Origin: Albimonas pacifica
GTDB lineage: Bacteria > Pseudomonadota > Alphaproteobacteria > Rhodobacterales > Rhodobacteraceae
Reading direction: 5' to 3'
Length of the DNA: 64,000 nt
NCBI RefSeq assembly: GCF_900113695.1
Contig: NZ_FOQH01000006.1
Coordinates: forward strand, 1 to 64,000
Shown: piece after piece, positions 33,158-41,011 of the stretch
Layout: each line of letters opens with the position of its first letter
Numbering within the stretch: position 1 is the stretch's first letter
Program-made: the position numbers and the translations under genes
Notes under the pieces: generated by a model
What the model was told of the DNA's origin: nothing
Databases searched by the model: none
What the model saw: the letters and a program-made list of their open reading frames with translations, nothing else

Positions 33158-33807
33158 CCGCCCGCGTCCTGATCGGCTGCGAGACGTCGGGCGTGATGCG
33201 CCGCGCCTTCGCCGCGCGCGGCTTCGACGTCTGGTCCTGCGACCTCCTCCCGGCCGAGGACGGTTCGAACCGCCACATCACTGGCGACGTGCGCGACCAT
33301 CTCGCCGACGGCTGGGACCTGCTGTGCGTGATGCATCCGCCCTGCACGCGCCTCTGCAATTCCGGGGTCCGCTGGCTCTCGGCCCCGCCCAACGGGCGCA
33401 CGCTACCCGAGATGTGGGCCGAGCTGGACGACGCGGTGGACCTCTTCGCCGCCTGCTGGCGCGCCCCGGTCGAGCGCGTCGCCGTCGAGAACCCCGTGAT
33501 GCACCGGCACGCCCGCGAGCGGATGCCCGCCGACCTGCCCAAGCCGCAGATCGTGCAGCCGTGGTGGTTCGGCGAGCCGTTCTTCAAGGCGACCGGGCTC
33601 TACACCCGCGGCCTACCGCCACTCGCGCCGACCGACAAGCTCACCCCGCCGGCCCCCGGGACCGAGGCGCACAAGGCCTGGAGCGCCGTGCACCGCGCCT
33701 CACCGGGCCCCGACCGCTGGCGCTTCCGCTCGCGCACTTTCGAGGGGGTCGCCGCCGCCTGCGCCGACCAGTGGGGCGACGCGATCAGGGAGCACCTTGC
33801 CGCATGA
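33154..33807 (+). CDS. Minimal C5-cytosine-methyltransferase-like protein (217 aa)
   Basis: A 217-residue protein, MTARVLIGCETSGVMRRAFA. Methyltransferase-type landmarks can be followed: an ETSG turn in place of the SAM motif, the acidic end of strand 2 (WSCDL), HPPCTRLCNSG carrying the catalytic-type Pro-Cys, and VAVENPVMHRH for motif VI. The target-recognition domain of true C5 methylases is missing. It may modify DNA with help from another subunit or a different substrate. ATGA-coupled upstream. Confidence 0.75.
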   Translation: MTARVLIGCETSGVMRRAFAARGFDVWSCDLLPAEDGSNRHITGDVRDHLADGWDLLCVMHPPCTRLCNSGVRWLSAPPNGRTLPEMWAELDDAVDLFAACWRAPVERVAVENPVMHRHARERMPADLPKPQIVQPWWFGEPFFKATGLYTRGLPPLAPTDKLTPPAPGTEAHKAWSAVHRASPGPDRWRFRSRTFEGVAAACADQWGDAIREHLAA

Positions 33808-33812
33808 CCAGC

Positions 33813-34052
33813 TCACCCGTCCCGCTCTCCGCCCGCCGGCCTGAACGGCGTTCCCTCAACGCTCGGCAGGATCCGCGCCTCGGACTGCCCGCGCACGCCG
33901 CACCCGCGGCAGCGCAGGCGGTGCGCCCATCCCAGGTCCCGGCCGACCTTGATCCCGTGCGCCGCCAGCACCGAGGCGTAGACGTCCACCGTCCGCCCGC
34001 AGGCGCGGCAGTGAATATGGACGACGTGCGAGTCGAGATCGGTGCCGGGCAT
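33813..34052 (-). CDS. Reverse-strand double zinc-knuckle protein (79 aa)
   Basis: A 79-residue protein, MPGTDLDSHVVHIHCRACGR, with two Cys pairs (CRACGR and CRGCGV) separated by a helix, and GRDLGWAHRLRCRGCG, giving a typical zinc-ribbon fold. It lies opposite to the surrounding genes. The plus-strand frame across the same stretch is also open but has a poor amino-acid composition, so I prefer the minus strand. The ribosome binding site is weak. Confidence 0.5.
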   Translation of the reverse strand: MPGTDLDSHVVHIHCRACGRTVDVYASVLAAHGIKVGRDLGWAHRLRCRGCGVRGQSEARILPSVEGTPFRPAGGERDG

Positions 34053-34102
34053 GGCTCGAGATGTAGGAACGGACAGAGAACGTCCAGCAGGGAGACCGCG
34101 GC

Positions 34103-34825
34103 ATGACCGACCGACCGATCATCTTCAGCGGGCCGATGGTCCGCGCGCTCCTCGAGGGGCGGAAGATCCAGACGAGGCGGGTGATCAAGCTCGGCCGCCA
34201 CCTGCCTGGCTACTGCGGCCCTAAGGGCGCCGAGAACGATCCGACCTGCTGGGGCTGGGAAGACACGGAGAACGGCGACTGGATCACGCTGGAGAAGGAC
34301 CCCGGCCAGCGGCTGGGCTGGAGGGATCTCCGGGCGGCCTATCGCGCTGGCGACCGCCTGTGGGTCAAGGAAGCGCACAACATCTGGAACGCTCACGGCC
34401 TGCACCGCGACGATGGCAAGCGGTGGGGACCGTGGGGAGGACTGCCGACCCAGCTCTCGCCAGATCGGACGCGGATCGCATACTTCCGCGAGGGGTTCGA
34501 CCGCTGCGATCCCGGTCCGTGGCGCTCCTCCCGCTTCATGCCCCGCTGGGCTTCCCGCCTGACCCTGACCGTCACCGACGTCCGCGTGCAGCGGGTGCAG
34601 GAGATCACGGACGCGGATGCTGTCGCAGAAGGCGTTCAAGGGCGGGCAGGGGCCGATATCGACATCGATGGGTTCTGGTGGCCGGGCTCTCCTGTCGCGC
34701 TCTTCCGGACCCTCTGGGACAGCCTCAACGCCAAGCGCGGCCTCGGCTGGGAGGCAAACCCCTGGGTGGCGGCGCTGACCTTCGAGGTCCACCGCTCCAA
34801 CATCGACCAGATGCCGGAGAGCTGA
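34103..34825 (+). CDS. ASCH/PUA-like phage protein (240 aa)
   Basis: A 240-residue protein with the well-known phage opening PIIFSGPMVRALLEGRKIQT followed by RRV, and RLWVKEAHNIW, FMPRWASRLTLTVTDVRVQR, and a final FRTLWDSLNAKRGLGWEANP WV block. These features mark a family widespread in tailed phages and related to ASCH/PUA RNA-binding-like domains. The role is unknown, perhaps RNA binding or regulation of translation. Confidence 0.8.
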   Translation: MTDRPIIFSGPMVRALLEGRKIQTRRVIKLGRHLPGYCGPKGAENDPTCWGWEDTENGDWITLEKDPGQRLGWRDLRAAYRAGDRLWVKEAHNIWNAHGLHRDDGKRWGPWGGLPTQLSPDRTRIAYFREGFDRCDPGPWRSSRFMPRWASRLTLTVTDVRVQRVQEITDADAVAEGVQGRAGADIDIDGFWWPGSPVALFRTLWDSLNAKRGLGWEANPWVAALTFEVHRSNIDQMPES

Positions 34826-35049
34826 TGACCGACCCCACCCTCTACGGCAACCACGACCGATGCCCGGCCTGCGAGCTGCGCCGGGAGCTGCAGGACACCG
34901 CGCCGATCAACCGGCCTGAGGTTCCCTGCAACGTCTGTGGCGGGACCGGATTCCTGCCGCTCTCCGACGCCGAGATCGTGCGCCGGACCTGCGAGGAGCT
35001 GCGGGTCTACTGGGAGACGTGGCCGGAGGGGCTGGAGGTAAGGCGATGA
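34825..35049 (+). CDS. Zinc-knuckle phage protein (74 aa)
   Basis: A 74-residue protein, MTDPTLYGNHDRCPACELRR, with CPAC and CNVCGGTGF, a DnaJ-like zinc hairpin, then a helical end. The ATG overlaps the previous stop by one base. The function is unknown. Confidence 0.65.
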   Translation: MTDPTLYGNHDRCPACELRRELQDTAPINRPEVPCNVCGGTGFLPLSDAEIVRRTCEELRVYWETWPEGLEVRR

Positions 35050-35086
35050 CCATGGCCGCCGCACGCCAGGACAAGGGTGCCTGACC

Positions 35087-35329
35087 ATGTCCCGCCCCGC
35101 CCGCATCCCTTCCGGCGCCTGGCCGGCCCAGCTCGACGCCACGCTCGCCGCCGGGTTCGTCGGCGAGAGCTCGGCCGAAGCGTTCAAGCGCAAATGCGGA
35201 GACGGAAAGCCGTATCCTGCCCCGAGGCGAATCTCGGGCGTGGGGGACAGATGGCGGACCAAGGATCTGGAGGCGGCGATCGACCGCCTGCACGACGCGG
35301 GGCCGCTCGACGGCGCGGACCTCATCTGA
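35087..35329 (+). CDS. Excisionase-like protein (80 aa)
   Basis: An 80-residue protein, MSRPARIPSGAWPAQLDATL, with a winged-helix look: a helix around AAGFVGESSAEAFKRKCG, then a basic strand and RWRTKDLEAAIDRLHD. Its stop overlaps the integrase start by one base. Small basic winged-helix proteins directly before the integrase gene are usually recombination directionality factors; this role is inferred from position and fold. Confidence 0.6.
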   Translation: MSRPARIPSGAWPAQLDATLAAGFVGESSAEAFKRKCGDGKPYPAPRRISGVGDRWRTKDLEAAIDRLHDAGPLDGADLI

Positions 35330-36576
35330 TGAAGCCCGCCGGCTGGCCCAGATACATGCGGGAGAAGCGCCTCGCCGGGGGCGCCACTGCCTATTTCTGG
35401 GAGCCGCCCGGCATCTACCGCAAGGCGGGTCTGGCGTTGAGGGCCGAGCCTCTGGGGCGGGACTATGCCGCCGCCGTCACCCGCGCGGAGATCCTGAACG
35501 CCGAGGTCGACGCTTGGCGGAAGGGCAGGGGCGGCGAGAAGGTCCCTCAGGGCGTCGGGACGCTGCGCTGGTGCTTCCACGTCTACCAGACCGAGAGCCT
35601 CTCCTGGCGTGAGAACGTCAGCGAGCGGAGCCGGGGCGAGTATGCCCGCAACCTGCGCATGATCGCCGAGATGCCGCTGGAGCGCCCGGCGCGGGGCCTG
35701 GCGACGGTCGGCGACCTACCGCTCGCGGCCATCACGCCTGCCGCCGCCGATCGCATCTACAGCCGCCTGCGTGTGAAGCGGATCGAGCGCGAGGTCGACG
35801 GCCGTCAGGTGGTCGAGGAGGTTCCGCGCCTTCGCCAGGCGCATCTGGCGCTAGACATCGCCCGCCGCGCCTGGTCCGTGGTCGCCCGCGTCCAGCCCGA
35901 GCACTTCCCGAAGACGCCTGCCGGCTTCGTGGCGCAGCCGTTTCACGGCATCGAGCGGATCCGGTCGCCCCGGAAAGTGAAGCCGGCCGCGACCCTCGAG
36001 GAGGCCTACGCCCTGGCCGCCGCGCTCCGCGACATGGGGCACCCGCACCTGGGCGCCGCGGCCCTGATCGCCTTCGAGTGGGTTCAGCGACCCGAGAACA
36101 TCCTCGCCGGCTGGATCCGGTGGACGGACTACGCTCCCGGCGAGCGGGCGATGATCCTGCACCACAAGACCGGCGAGCGTGTCGAGCATCCGCTGAGCGA
36201 CGAGGACGGCTCGCCGCTCTATCCCGAGCTGGAGGCATGGCTCGCCGATCTCGACGTGCTCGGCGTCTCCATCGTGCTGCAGGTCGGCGCCCGGGGCCCG
36301 GGCAAGGGCAAGCCCCGGCCCTACGATCCCAAGCAGGCCGCGGGCTTCGTGCGCCAGGCGCGCAAGGCGGCGGGCCTGGGCGATCACGTCACGCTCGACG
36401 CCTGCCGACATGGAGGCCTGACCGAGCTGGGCGATGCTGAGGTGACCGAGGCCGAGGGCATGGCGACCAGCGGCCACAAGACCCCAAGCGCCTACCGCGG
36501 GTACGTCAAGCGCACCGCCGCGCAGCGCCTGTCTGCCGCTCGGAAGCGCCGCGCCTGGCGCGAGTCCGGGGGCTGA
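35329..36576 (+). CDS. Phage tyrosine integrase (415 aa)
   Basis: A 415-residue site-specific recombinase. The ATG at 35329 overlaps the excisionase-like stop. Catalytic residues: Arg-254 (VQRPENIL), Lys-280 (HHKTGER), Arg-360 in DACRHGG, His-383 (SGHKTP) and Tyr-392 (YRGYVKRT). The first His of the usual HxxR box is Asp-357 here. The N-terminal region has the arm-binding and core-binding domains. It lies 82 bases from the 3' end of tRNA-Thr, the presumed integration target. Confidence 0.9.
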   Translation: MKPAGWPRYMREKRLAGGATAYFWEPPGIYRKAGLALRAEPLGRDYAAAVTRAEILNAEVDAWRKGRGGEKVPQGVGTLRWCFHVYQTESLSWRENVSERSRGEYARNLRMIAEMPLERPARGLATVGDLPLAAITPAAADRIYSRLRVKRIEREVDGRQVVEEVPRLRQAHLALDIARRAWSVVARVQPEHFPKTPAGFVAQPFHGIERIRSPRKVKPAATLEEAYALAAALRDMGHPHLGAAALIAFEWVQRPENILAGWIRWTDYAPGERAMILHHKTGERVEHPLSDEDGSPLYPELEAWLADLDVLGVSIVLQVGARGPGKGKPRPYDPKQAAGFVRQARKAAGLGDHVTLDACRHGGLTELGDAEVTEAEGMATSGHKTPSAYRGYVKRTAAQRLSAARKRRAWRESGG

Positions 36577-36658
36577 ACCGGGAACGCGGATTCGGAATGG
36601 CACCTGATGGGTTTTCGGAATGACCCGCGTGGACCTTCCTAAGTTATTGAAATCGCGG
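36577..36658. other. Right prophage junction with candidate integrase sites
   Basis: 82 bases between the integrase gene and the tRNA. TTCGGAATG occurs twice in direct orientation (36591-36599 and 36614-36622, 23 bases apart), which fits arm-type integrase binding sites. The DNA near the tRNA is AT-richer (AAGTTATTGAAATCG). The attachment core probably overlaps the tRNA 3' end; it cannot be delimited because the left junction is outside the window. Confidence 0.5.
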
Positions 36659-36731
36659 CGCCGGTCGAGGGGCTCGAACCCCCGACCCCCTGATTACAAA
36701 TCAGGTGCTCTACCAGCTGAGCTAGACCGGC
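36659..36731 (-). tRNA. tRNA-Thr (anticodon UGU)
   Basis: Complete cloverleaf on the minus strand, 73 bases without encoded CCA. The acceptor GCCGGTC pairs with GACCGGC, the anticodon stem CCTGA/TCAGG encloses the loop TTTGTAA with anticodon TGT, and the T arm carries TTCGAGC. The 3' end faces the integrase gene, the usual arrangement when a prophage has integrated into a tRNA 3' end. Confidence 0.95.
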
Positions 36732-36871
36732 CTGCCGCTCCCGTCCGGATAGCGTCTCGCGCGGCGCCGGGCAAGCGGGGGGACAAGGGCAAGGGGACGG
36801 CGCCGGATCGACAAGAAATCGCCAAGACGGGCCCCCACCTCCCCCCTCGCAACCAACGCAAGGAGGGAGCC

Positions 36872-37078
36872 ATGGCCGAACGCCGCAGATCCAAACACGG
36901 CGGACGCGACACCGACGAGATCCTGGGCGCCGAGGGCGAGCCGACCGACGGCGGCCGCGGGGGCGGGGACCTCGCCCGCGACATCGGGACCCGCGACCAC
37001 CTCAAGCGCGCCTTCGAGCGGCCCGCCGGGGCCACCCGGGTGCAGGGCGCCGACAAGACCGAAGACGGGAAGGACTGA
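36872..37078 (+). CDS. Small hydrophilic protein (68 aa)
   Basis: A 68-residue, highly charged, probably disordered protein, MAERRRSKHGGRDTDEILGA, with AGGAGGGAG before the ATG. It is two bases from the next gene, the host attachment protein, so the two form a small operon. The Arg/Asp/Gly-rich composition resembles small stress-related proteins; no function assigned. Confidence 0.65.
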   Translation: MAERRRSKHGGRDTDEILGAEGEPTDGGRGGGDLARDIGTRDHLKRAFERPAGATRVQGADKTEDGKD

Positions 37079-37080
37079 TC

Positions 37081-37536
37081 ATGGCCGAGCTGAAGGAAGG
37101 CGACTGGGTGCTGGTGGCGGACGCCGGCAAGGCCCTGTTCCTGGTCAACAAGGGCGACGAGGTGCACCCCCACCTCGTCGTGCGGCGCAAGACCGAGCAT
37201 GAGAACCCCGCCGACTCCGACCAGGGGACGGACCGGCCCGGGCGAATGCCGGATGCCGGCGTCGGGCAGCGCTCGGCCCTGCAGGAGACCGACTGGCACG
37301 AGCTGGAGAAGGACCGCTTCGCCGACGACCTCGCCGACCGGCTCTACGCCCGCGCCCATCGCGGCGACTTCGCGCGCATCCACATCGCCGCCGAGCCCCA
37401 GACGCTGGGCCGCCTGCGCAAGGCGATCCACAAGGCGGTGGCGGAGAAGGTGGTGACCGAGCTCGCCAAGGACCTGACCAACGAGCCGCTCGACCGGCTC
37501 GAGGCGAAGATCGTGGCCGAGGTCGAGGCCGCCTGA
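37081..37536 (+). CDS. Host attachment (AtsA-like) family protein (151 aa)
   Basis: A 151-residue cytoplasmic protein, MAELKEGDWVLVADAGKALF. The pattern (WVLVADAGKALFLVN at the start, then HENPADSDQGTDRPGRM, FADDLADRLYARAHRGDFAR, IHIAAEPQTLGRLRKAI) is typical of the family annotated as required for attachment to host cells, first described in Agrobacterium and widespread in alphaproteobacteria. The biochemical function is unknown. A strong palindrome follows 39 bases after the stop. Confidence 0.8.
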   Translation: MAELKEGDWVLVADAGKALFLVNKGDEVHPHLVVRRKTEHENPADSDQGTDRPGRMPDAGVGQRSALQETDWHELEKDRFADDLADRLYARAHRGDFARIHIAAEPQTLGRLRKAIHKAVAEKVVTELAKDLTNEPLDRLEAKIVAEVEAA

Positions 37537-37574
37537 CCCGAGGCCCGGCCCGCGCGCCCCGGGCCCCGACGGCC

Positions 37575-37600
37575 CTCCCCGCAGGCGCGCCTGCGGGGAG
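37575..37600. terminator. Perfect 26-base palindrome between convergent genes
   Basis: CTCCCCGCAGGCG / CGCCTGCGGGGAG, fully self-complementary. It lies between the end of the host-attachment gene (37536) and the end of the reverse-strand remnant (37638), so it probably acts as a bidirectional terminator despite lacking a U-tract. Confidence 0.55.
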
Positions 37601-37637
37601 CGGACGGGCGGCGGGGCGCAGGCCCCGCCTGCGGCGC

Positions 37638-37928
37638 TCAGGCCGCGCGGCGGCGCCCGGCGAGGCCCGGCGCGGCGAGGCCCGCGCCCAGCAGGCCCGG
37701 CGCGGCGAGGCCCGCGCCCAGCAGACCCGGCGCGGCAGGCGTCGGCACGGCGGAGGCGGCATGCGCCCCGACCGAGGCGATGGGCTGGTCGGGCTCGATG
37801 TCGTCGACGCCCATGCGGGCGGCGTATTCTCAGGCCTCGATGGTGTGCCCGGGCCGGTGGCCCGAGGCCCCGTGGCGGGCGATGACGACGGGCGTCGCGC
37901 CGTCGGGCGTGGCGAGAGCGACCTTCAT
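37638..37928 (-). pseudogene. Remnant of glycerophosphodiester phosphodiesterase with VPxPA-type tail
   Basis: A decayed gene, 97 codons with one in-frame TGA at codon 33. The start (ATG 37928, GGAG upstream) leads to VVIARHGASGHRPGHTIEA, then the TGA, then EYAARMGVDDIEPD. This is the N-terminus of a GDPD domain, where His-Arg-Gly and Glu-x-Asp are catalytic; here the first pair is changed to RHG. It then jumps to VPTPAAPGLLGAGL and ends RRRAA, a degraded sorting tail. Some 200 residues of the enzyme are missing. A 30-base unit is duplicated at 37,665-37,724. Confidence 0.65.
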
Positions 37929-38252
37929 GAAGGAACTCCGGGCGAAGGGCGCCTGAGACGAATGGGCTCGGCCGCCGGAAGTCGGCCGCGAAGGGGGGAG
38001 GCGGCCGGAGCCGGCCCGGGGGATCCGACAGCGCGAAAGCCCGCCGCGCGGCGGGCACGTGCGATGTCGCTTCGGCGACGCTCCGCCGACGCCGAGCCGG
38101 GGCCCGCCGCCCGCCGGTCGCGCGCCCGTCCTGTCGCGAGGCGGCTCCCGTCCCGGCCCCGTCCCGTGCCGGGTCCCGCGTCGCGTTGACCTGCGCCCCC
38201 GCCCCGGCTATCGGTCCCCCCGCGCGGCGGGACCGGCCCGCGGCGGAGACGG
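37929..38252. other. Upstream region of glyQ
   Basis: 324 bases without a gene I can support. It is very GC-rich and includes an 18-base palindrome GCCCGCCGCGCGGCGGGC (38039-38056) preceded by AAA. The glyQ promoter must lie here, but no clear -35/-10 pair stands out. Confidence 0.4.
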
Positions 38253-39206
38253 ATGGGAAGACCGATGTCCGAGGCGCCCGGCAAGCCCCGCTCCTTCCAG
38301 GAGATCATCCTGCGGCTGCAGACCTACTGGGCCTCGCGCGGCTGCGCCGTGCTGCAGCCCTACGACATGGAGGTCGGCGCGGGCACGTTCCATCCCGCGA
38401 CCACGCTGCGGAGCCTGGGCGCCCGGCCCTGGGCCGCGGCCTACGTGCAGCCCTCGCGCCGGCCCACCGACGGGCGCTATGGCGACAACCCCAACCGGCT
38501 GCAGCACTATTACCAGTTCCAGGTGCTGATCAAACCGAGCCCGCCGGACCTGCAGGCCCTCTATCTCGGCTCGCTCGAGGCGATCGGCATCGACATGTCC
38601 CTCCACGACATCCGCTTCGTCGAGGACGACTGGGAGAGCCCGACGCTCGGCGCCTGGGGCCTGGGGTGGGAGGTCTGGTGCGACGGCATGGAAGTGTCCC
38701 AGTTCACCTATTTCCAGCAGGTCGGCGGCCATGACTGCCGCCCCGTGTCGGGCGAGCTGACCTACGGGCTCGAGCGGCTGGCGATGTATGTGCTGGGCAT
38801 CGACCACGTGATGGATATGCCCTTCAACGACCCGCAGGCGCCCATCGCCCTGAAATACGGCGACATCTTCCGCCAGACCGAGCGGGAGTATTCCCGCTTC
38901 AACTTCGACGTGGCCGACACCGGCGTGCTGCTGCGCCACTTCGAGGAGGCCGAGGCCGAGTGCGCGGCGATCCTCGCGCATCCGGCGACCGATCCGAAGA
39001 CGGGGCGCGAGATCGTCATGGCCCACCCCGCCTACGACCAGTGCATCAAGGCCAGCCACATCTTCAACCTGCTCGACGCCCGCGGCGTGATCAGCCCGAC
39101 CGAGCGGCAGGCCTATATCGGCCGGGTGCGGACGCTGGCCAGGATGTGCGCCGACGCCTTCACGACCACCGAGGCCGCGGGCGCGGAGGCGGCGCCGGCG
39201 GCCTGA
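38253..39206 (+). CDS. glyQ: Glycyl-tRNA synthetase alpha subunit
   Basis: A 317-residue class II aminoacyl-tRNA synthetase subunit that activates glycine and works with GlyS as an alpha2-beta2 enzyme. Landmarks are [59 protein letters not shown] and [22 protein letters not shown] at 38253 has GGAG five bases upstream; ATG at 38265 (MSEAPGK) is the alternative. The Ala-rich C-terminal tail is longer than in E. coli. Linked with DUF6446, a GltS-like gene and glyS downstream. Confidence 0.96.
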   Translation: MGRPMSEAPGKPRSFQEIILRLQTYWASRGCAVLQPYDMEVGAGTFHPATTLRSLGARPWAAAYVQPSRRPTDGRYGDNPNRLQHYYQFQVLIKPSPPDLQALYLGSLEAIGIDMSLHDIRFVEDDWESPTLGAWGLGWEVWCDGMEVSQFTYFQQVGGHDCRPVSGELTYGLERLAMYVLGIDHVMDMPFNDPQAPIALKYGDIFRQTEREYSRFNFDVADTGVLLRHFEEAEAECAAILAHPATDPKTGREIVMAHPAYDQCIKASHIFNLLDARGVISPTERQAYIGRVRTLARMCADAFTTTEAAGAEAAPAA

Positions 39207-39261
39207 GCGGCCGCGCCGACCGCGCCGGGGATCGGCCCTGCGCGGCTGACAGGAGTTCTCG

Positions 39262-39774
39262 ATGTCCGGTCGCCTGCTGACCCTCGGCCTGCTGGTCTTC
39301 GCCGCCGTCTTCGGCGCCGCCCTGTGGTGGTTCCAGACCCGCGCCTACTACGCCCCCATCGAAGGGGTGGAGGAGATCCTCGTCGCCGGCGTCGCCCTGC
39401 CGGTGGAGGAGTGGGAGGGGATCGACGCCGACACCTCGCCCCTGAAGCTGCGCGCCTGCTTCCGCCTCGCGCTCGACCCGCCGCCGGCGCTGCTTGCGGC
39501 GGCCGAGGACCCCACGGCGCGGGAGGCCACCCCCCTCGTCGCCCCCGACTGGTTCGACTGCTTCGACGCCCCGGCGGTGACGCAGGCGCTCGCCGAGGGC
39601 CGCGCGCTGGCCGCGCTGGCCGAGCGCAACGCCCCCTGGGGCTTCGACCGCTTCGTGGCCTTCGAGCCCGCGACCCGCCGCGGCTGGATGTGGCGCCAGC
39701 TCAACGAATGCGGCCAGGCGACCTTCGACGGCGACCCCGCGCCCGAGGGCTGCGGCGCCCCGCCCGAGGACTGA
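39262..39774 (+). CDS. DUF6446 family membrane-anchored protein
   Basis: A 170-residue protein with one N-terminal membrane anchor (LLTLGLLVFAAVFGAALWWF) and an extracytoplasmic domain with several Cys (LRACFRLA, DWFDCFD, LNECGQA). Genes of this type, DUF6446, sit between glyQ and glyS in many Rhodobacterales. The function is unknown. AGGAG precedes the ATG. Confidence 0.8.
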   Translation: MSGRLLTLGLLVFAAVFGAALWWFQTRAYYAPIEGVEEILVAGVALPVEEWEGIDADTSPLKLRACFRLALDPPPALLAAAEDPTAREATPLVAPDWFDCFDAPAVTQALAEGRALAALAERNAPWGFDRFVAFEPATRRGWMWRQLNECGQATFDGDPAPEGCGAPPED

Positions 39775-39778
39775 GGCG

Positions 39779-40999
39779 ATGGAGCCCTCGGCGCCCTATG
39801 TCCACATGGTCCCCGACCACCTGTCGATGACGGTGGGGCTGGTGACGTGGCTGGTCGGCGCCGACCTCACGCGACGGGTGCGCCTGCTGCGCGACTGGAA
39901 CATCCCCGAGGCGGTGACCGGCGGCCTGCTCGCCTCCCTCGTCCTGCTGGGGATCCGCGAGGGGCTGGGAACCGAGATCGTCTTCGACATGGAGACGCGC
40001 GACGCGCTGATGGTGATGTTCTTCGCCGGCATCGGCCTGAACGCGCGGGTCCGCGACCTGCTGGAGGGCGGGCGGCCGCTGGCGATCCTGCTGGCCCTGA
40101 CCGTCGCCTTCATCGCCCTGCAGGATGGGGTCGGCGCGGGCGTGGCCTTCGCCTTCGGCGAGCCGCCGGGCCTGGGCGTGCTGCTGGGCTCGGCCGCGCT
40201 GATCGGCGGGCACGGGACCGCCATCGCCTGGGCGCCCGAGATCGCCGCCCAGTTCGGGCGCGAGGGCGCGGCGGAGCTGGGCGTCGCCATGGCGACGCTC
40301 GGCCTCGTCGCCGCCGCCCTGATCGGCGGCCCCATCGCCCGCTTCCTGATCGAGCGGCGAGACCTGATGCCCGCCCGCCCGACCGAGGACCTCGCCGTCG
40401 GCGTCGCCTATGAGGACGAGGTGTTCGAGCGCATCACGCTGCGCGGCCTGATGCGCGCGCTGCTGGCGCTGAACGTCTCGGTGGCGCTGGGCTATGCGGC
40501 CTCGCAGGCGATCGAGACGGCGGGCGTGAAGCTTCCGCTGTTCGTGCCCTGTCTGTTGATGGGCATCCTGGTGGGGAACCTGTGGTCGGCGCTGGCGCCC
40601 TCGGACGCGCAGGTCAGCCGCACGCCGGGGCTGAACGTGATCTCGGATTTCTCGCTGTCGGTGTTCCTCGCCATGTCGCTGATGAGCCTGCAGCTGTGGA
40701 CGCTGGCGGGGCTTGGCGCGATGATCCTCGCGGCGCTGCTGCTCCAGGTGGGGCTGGCGGTCGCCTTCATCCTCTTCGCGGTGTTCCCGCTGATGGGCGG
40801 GGCCTACCGCGCCGCCGTGCTCTCGGCCGGGTTCGCCGGCTTCTCTCTGGGGGCCACCCCCACCGCCATCGCCAACATGACCGCGGTCGCCAAGCGCTAC
40901 GGGCCCTCGCCCACCGCCTTCGTGATCCTGCCGCTGGTCTCCGCCTTCTTCGTGGACTTGGCCAACGCCGCCGCGATCCGCCTTTTCCTGAGCCTCTAG
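39779..40999 (+). CDS. gltS: Sodium/glutamate symporter, GltS family
   Basis: A 406-residue inner-membrane carrier with about ten to twelve hydrophobic segments. The GltS signatures are visible: WNIPEAVTGGLLASLVLLGI, FFAGIGLNARVRDLLEGGRP, GSAALIGGHGTAIAWAP and the C-terminal GATPTAIANMTAVAKRYGPS. It imports glutamate with sodium. E. coli GltS is 401 residues. Only four bases separate it from DUF6446 and twelve from glyS, so it is inserted into the glycyl-tRNA synthetase operon. Confidence 0.9.
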   Translation: MEPSAPYVHMVPDHLSMTVGLVTWLVGADLTRRVRLLRDWNIPEAVTGGLLASLVLLGIREGLGTEIVFDMETRDALMVMFFAGIGLNARVRDLLEGGRPLAILLALTVAFIALQDGVGAGVAFAFGEPPGLGVLLGSAALIGGHGTAIAWAPEIAAQFGREGAAELGVAMATLGLVAAALIGGPIARFLIERRDLMPARPTEDLAVGVAYEDEVFERITLRGLMRALLALNVSVALGYAASQAIETAGVKLPLFVPCLLMGILVGNLWSALAPSDAQVSRTPGLNVISDFSLSVFLAMSLMSLQLWTLAGLGAMILAALLLQVGLAVAFILFAVFPLMGGAYRAAVLSAGFAGFSLGATPTAIANMTAVAKRYGPSPTAFVILPLVSAFFVDLANAAAIRLFLSL

Positions 41000-41011
41000 G
41001 ACCCTCGCCCG

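Noticed and set aside
33804-34106. A plus-strand frame of 100 codons overlapping both neighbours
   Set aside because: It has ATGA-type overlaps on both sides, but the product is Arg/Pro/Ala-rich, whereas the minus strand encodes a clear double zinc knuckle. It shows that such overlaps alone are weak evidence in this GC-rich DNA.
1-36650. Gene transfer agent instead of a prophage
   Set aside because: Head genes are of lambda type (GpA terminase, gpW, gpE, gpD) and there are integrase, repressor and early genes, which gene transfer agents lack.
37638-37928. Selenocysteine or stop-codon read-through in the GDPD remnant
   Set aside because: The TGA replaces a Tyr-type position, catalytic residues are altered and most of the domain is missing, so decay is the simpler explanation.
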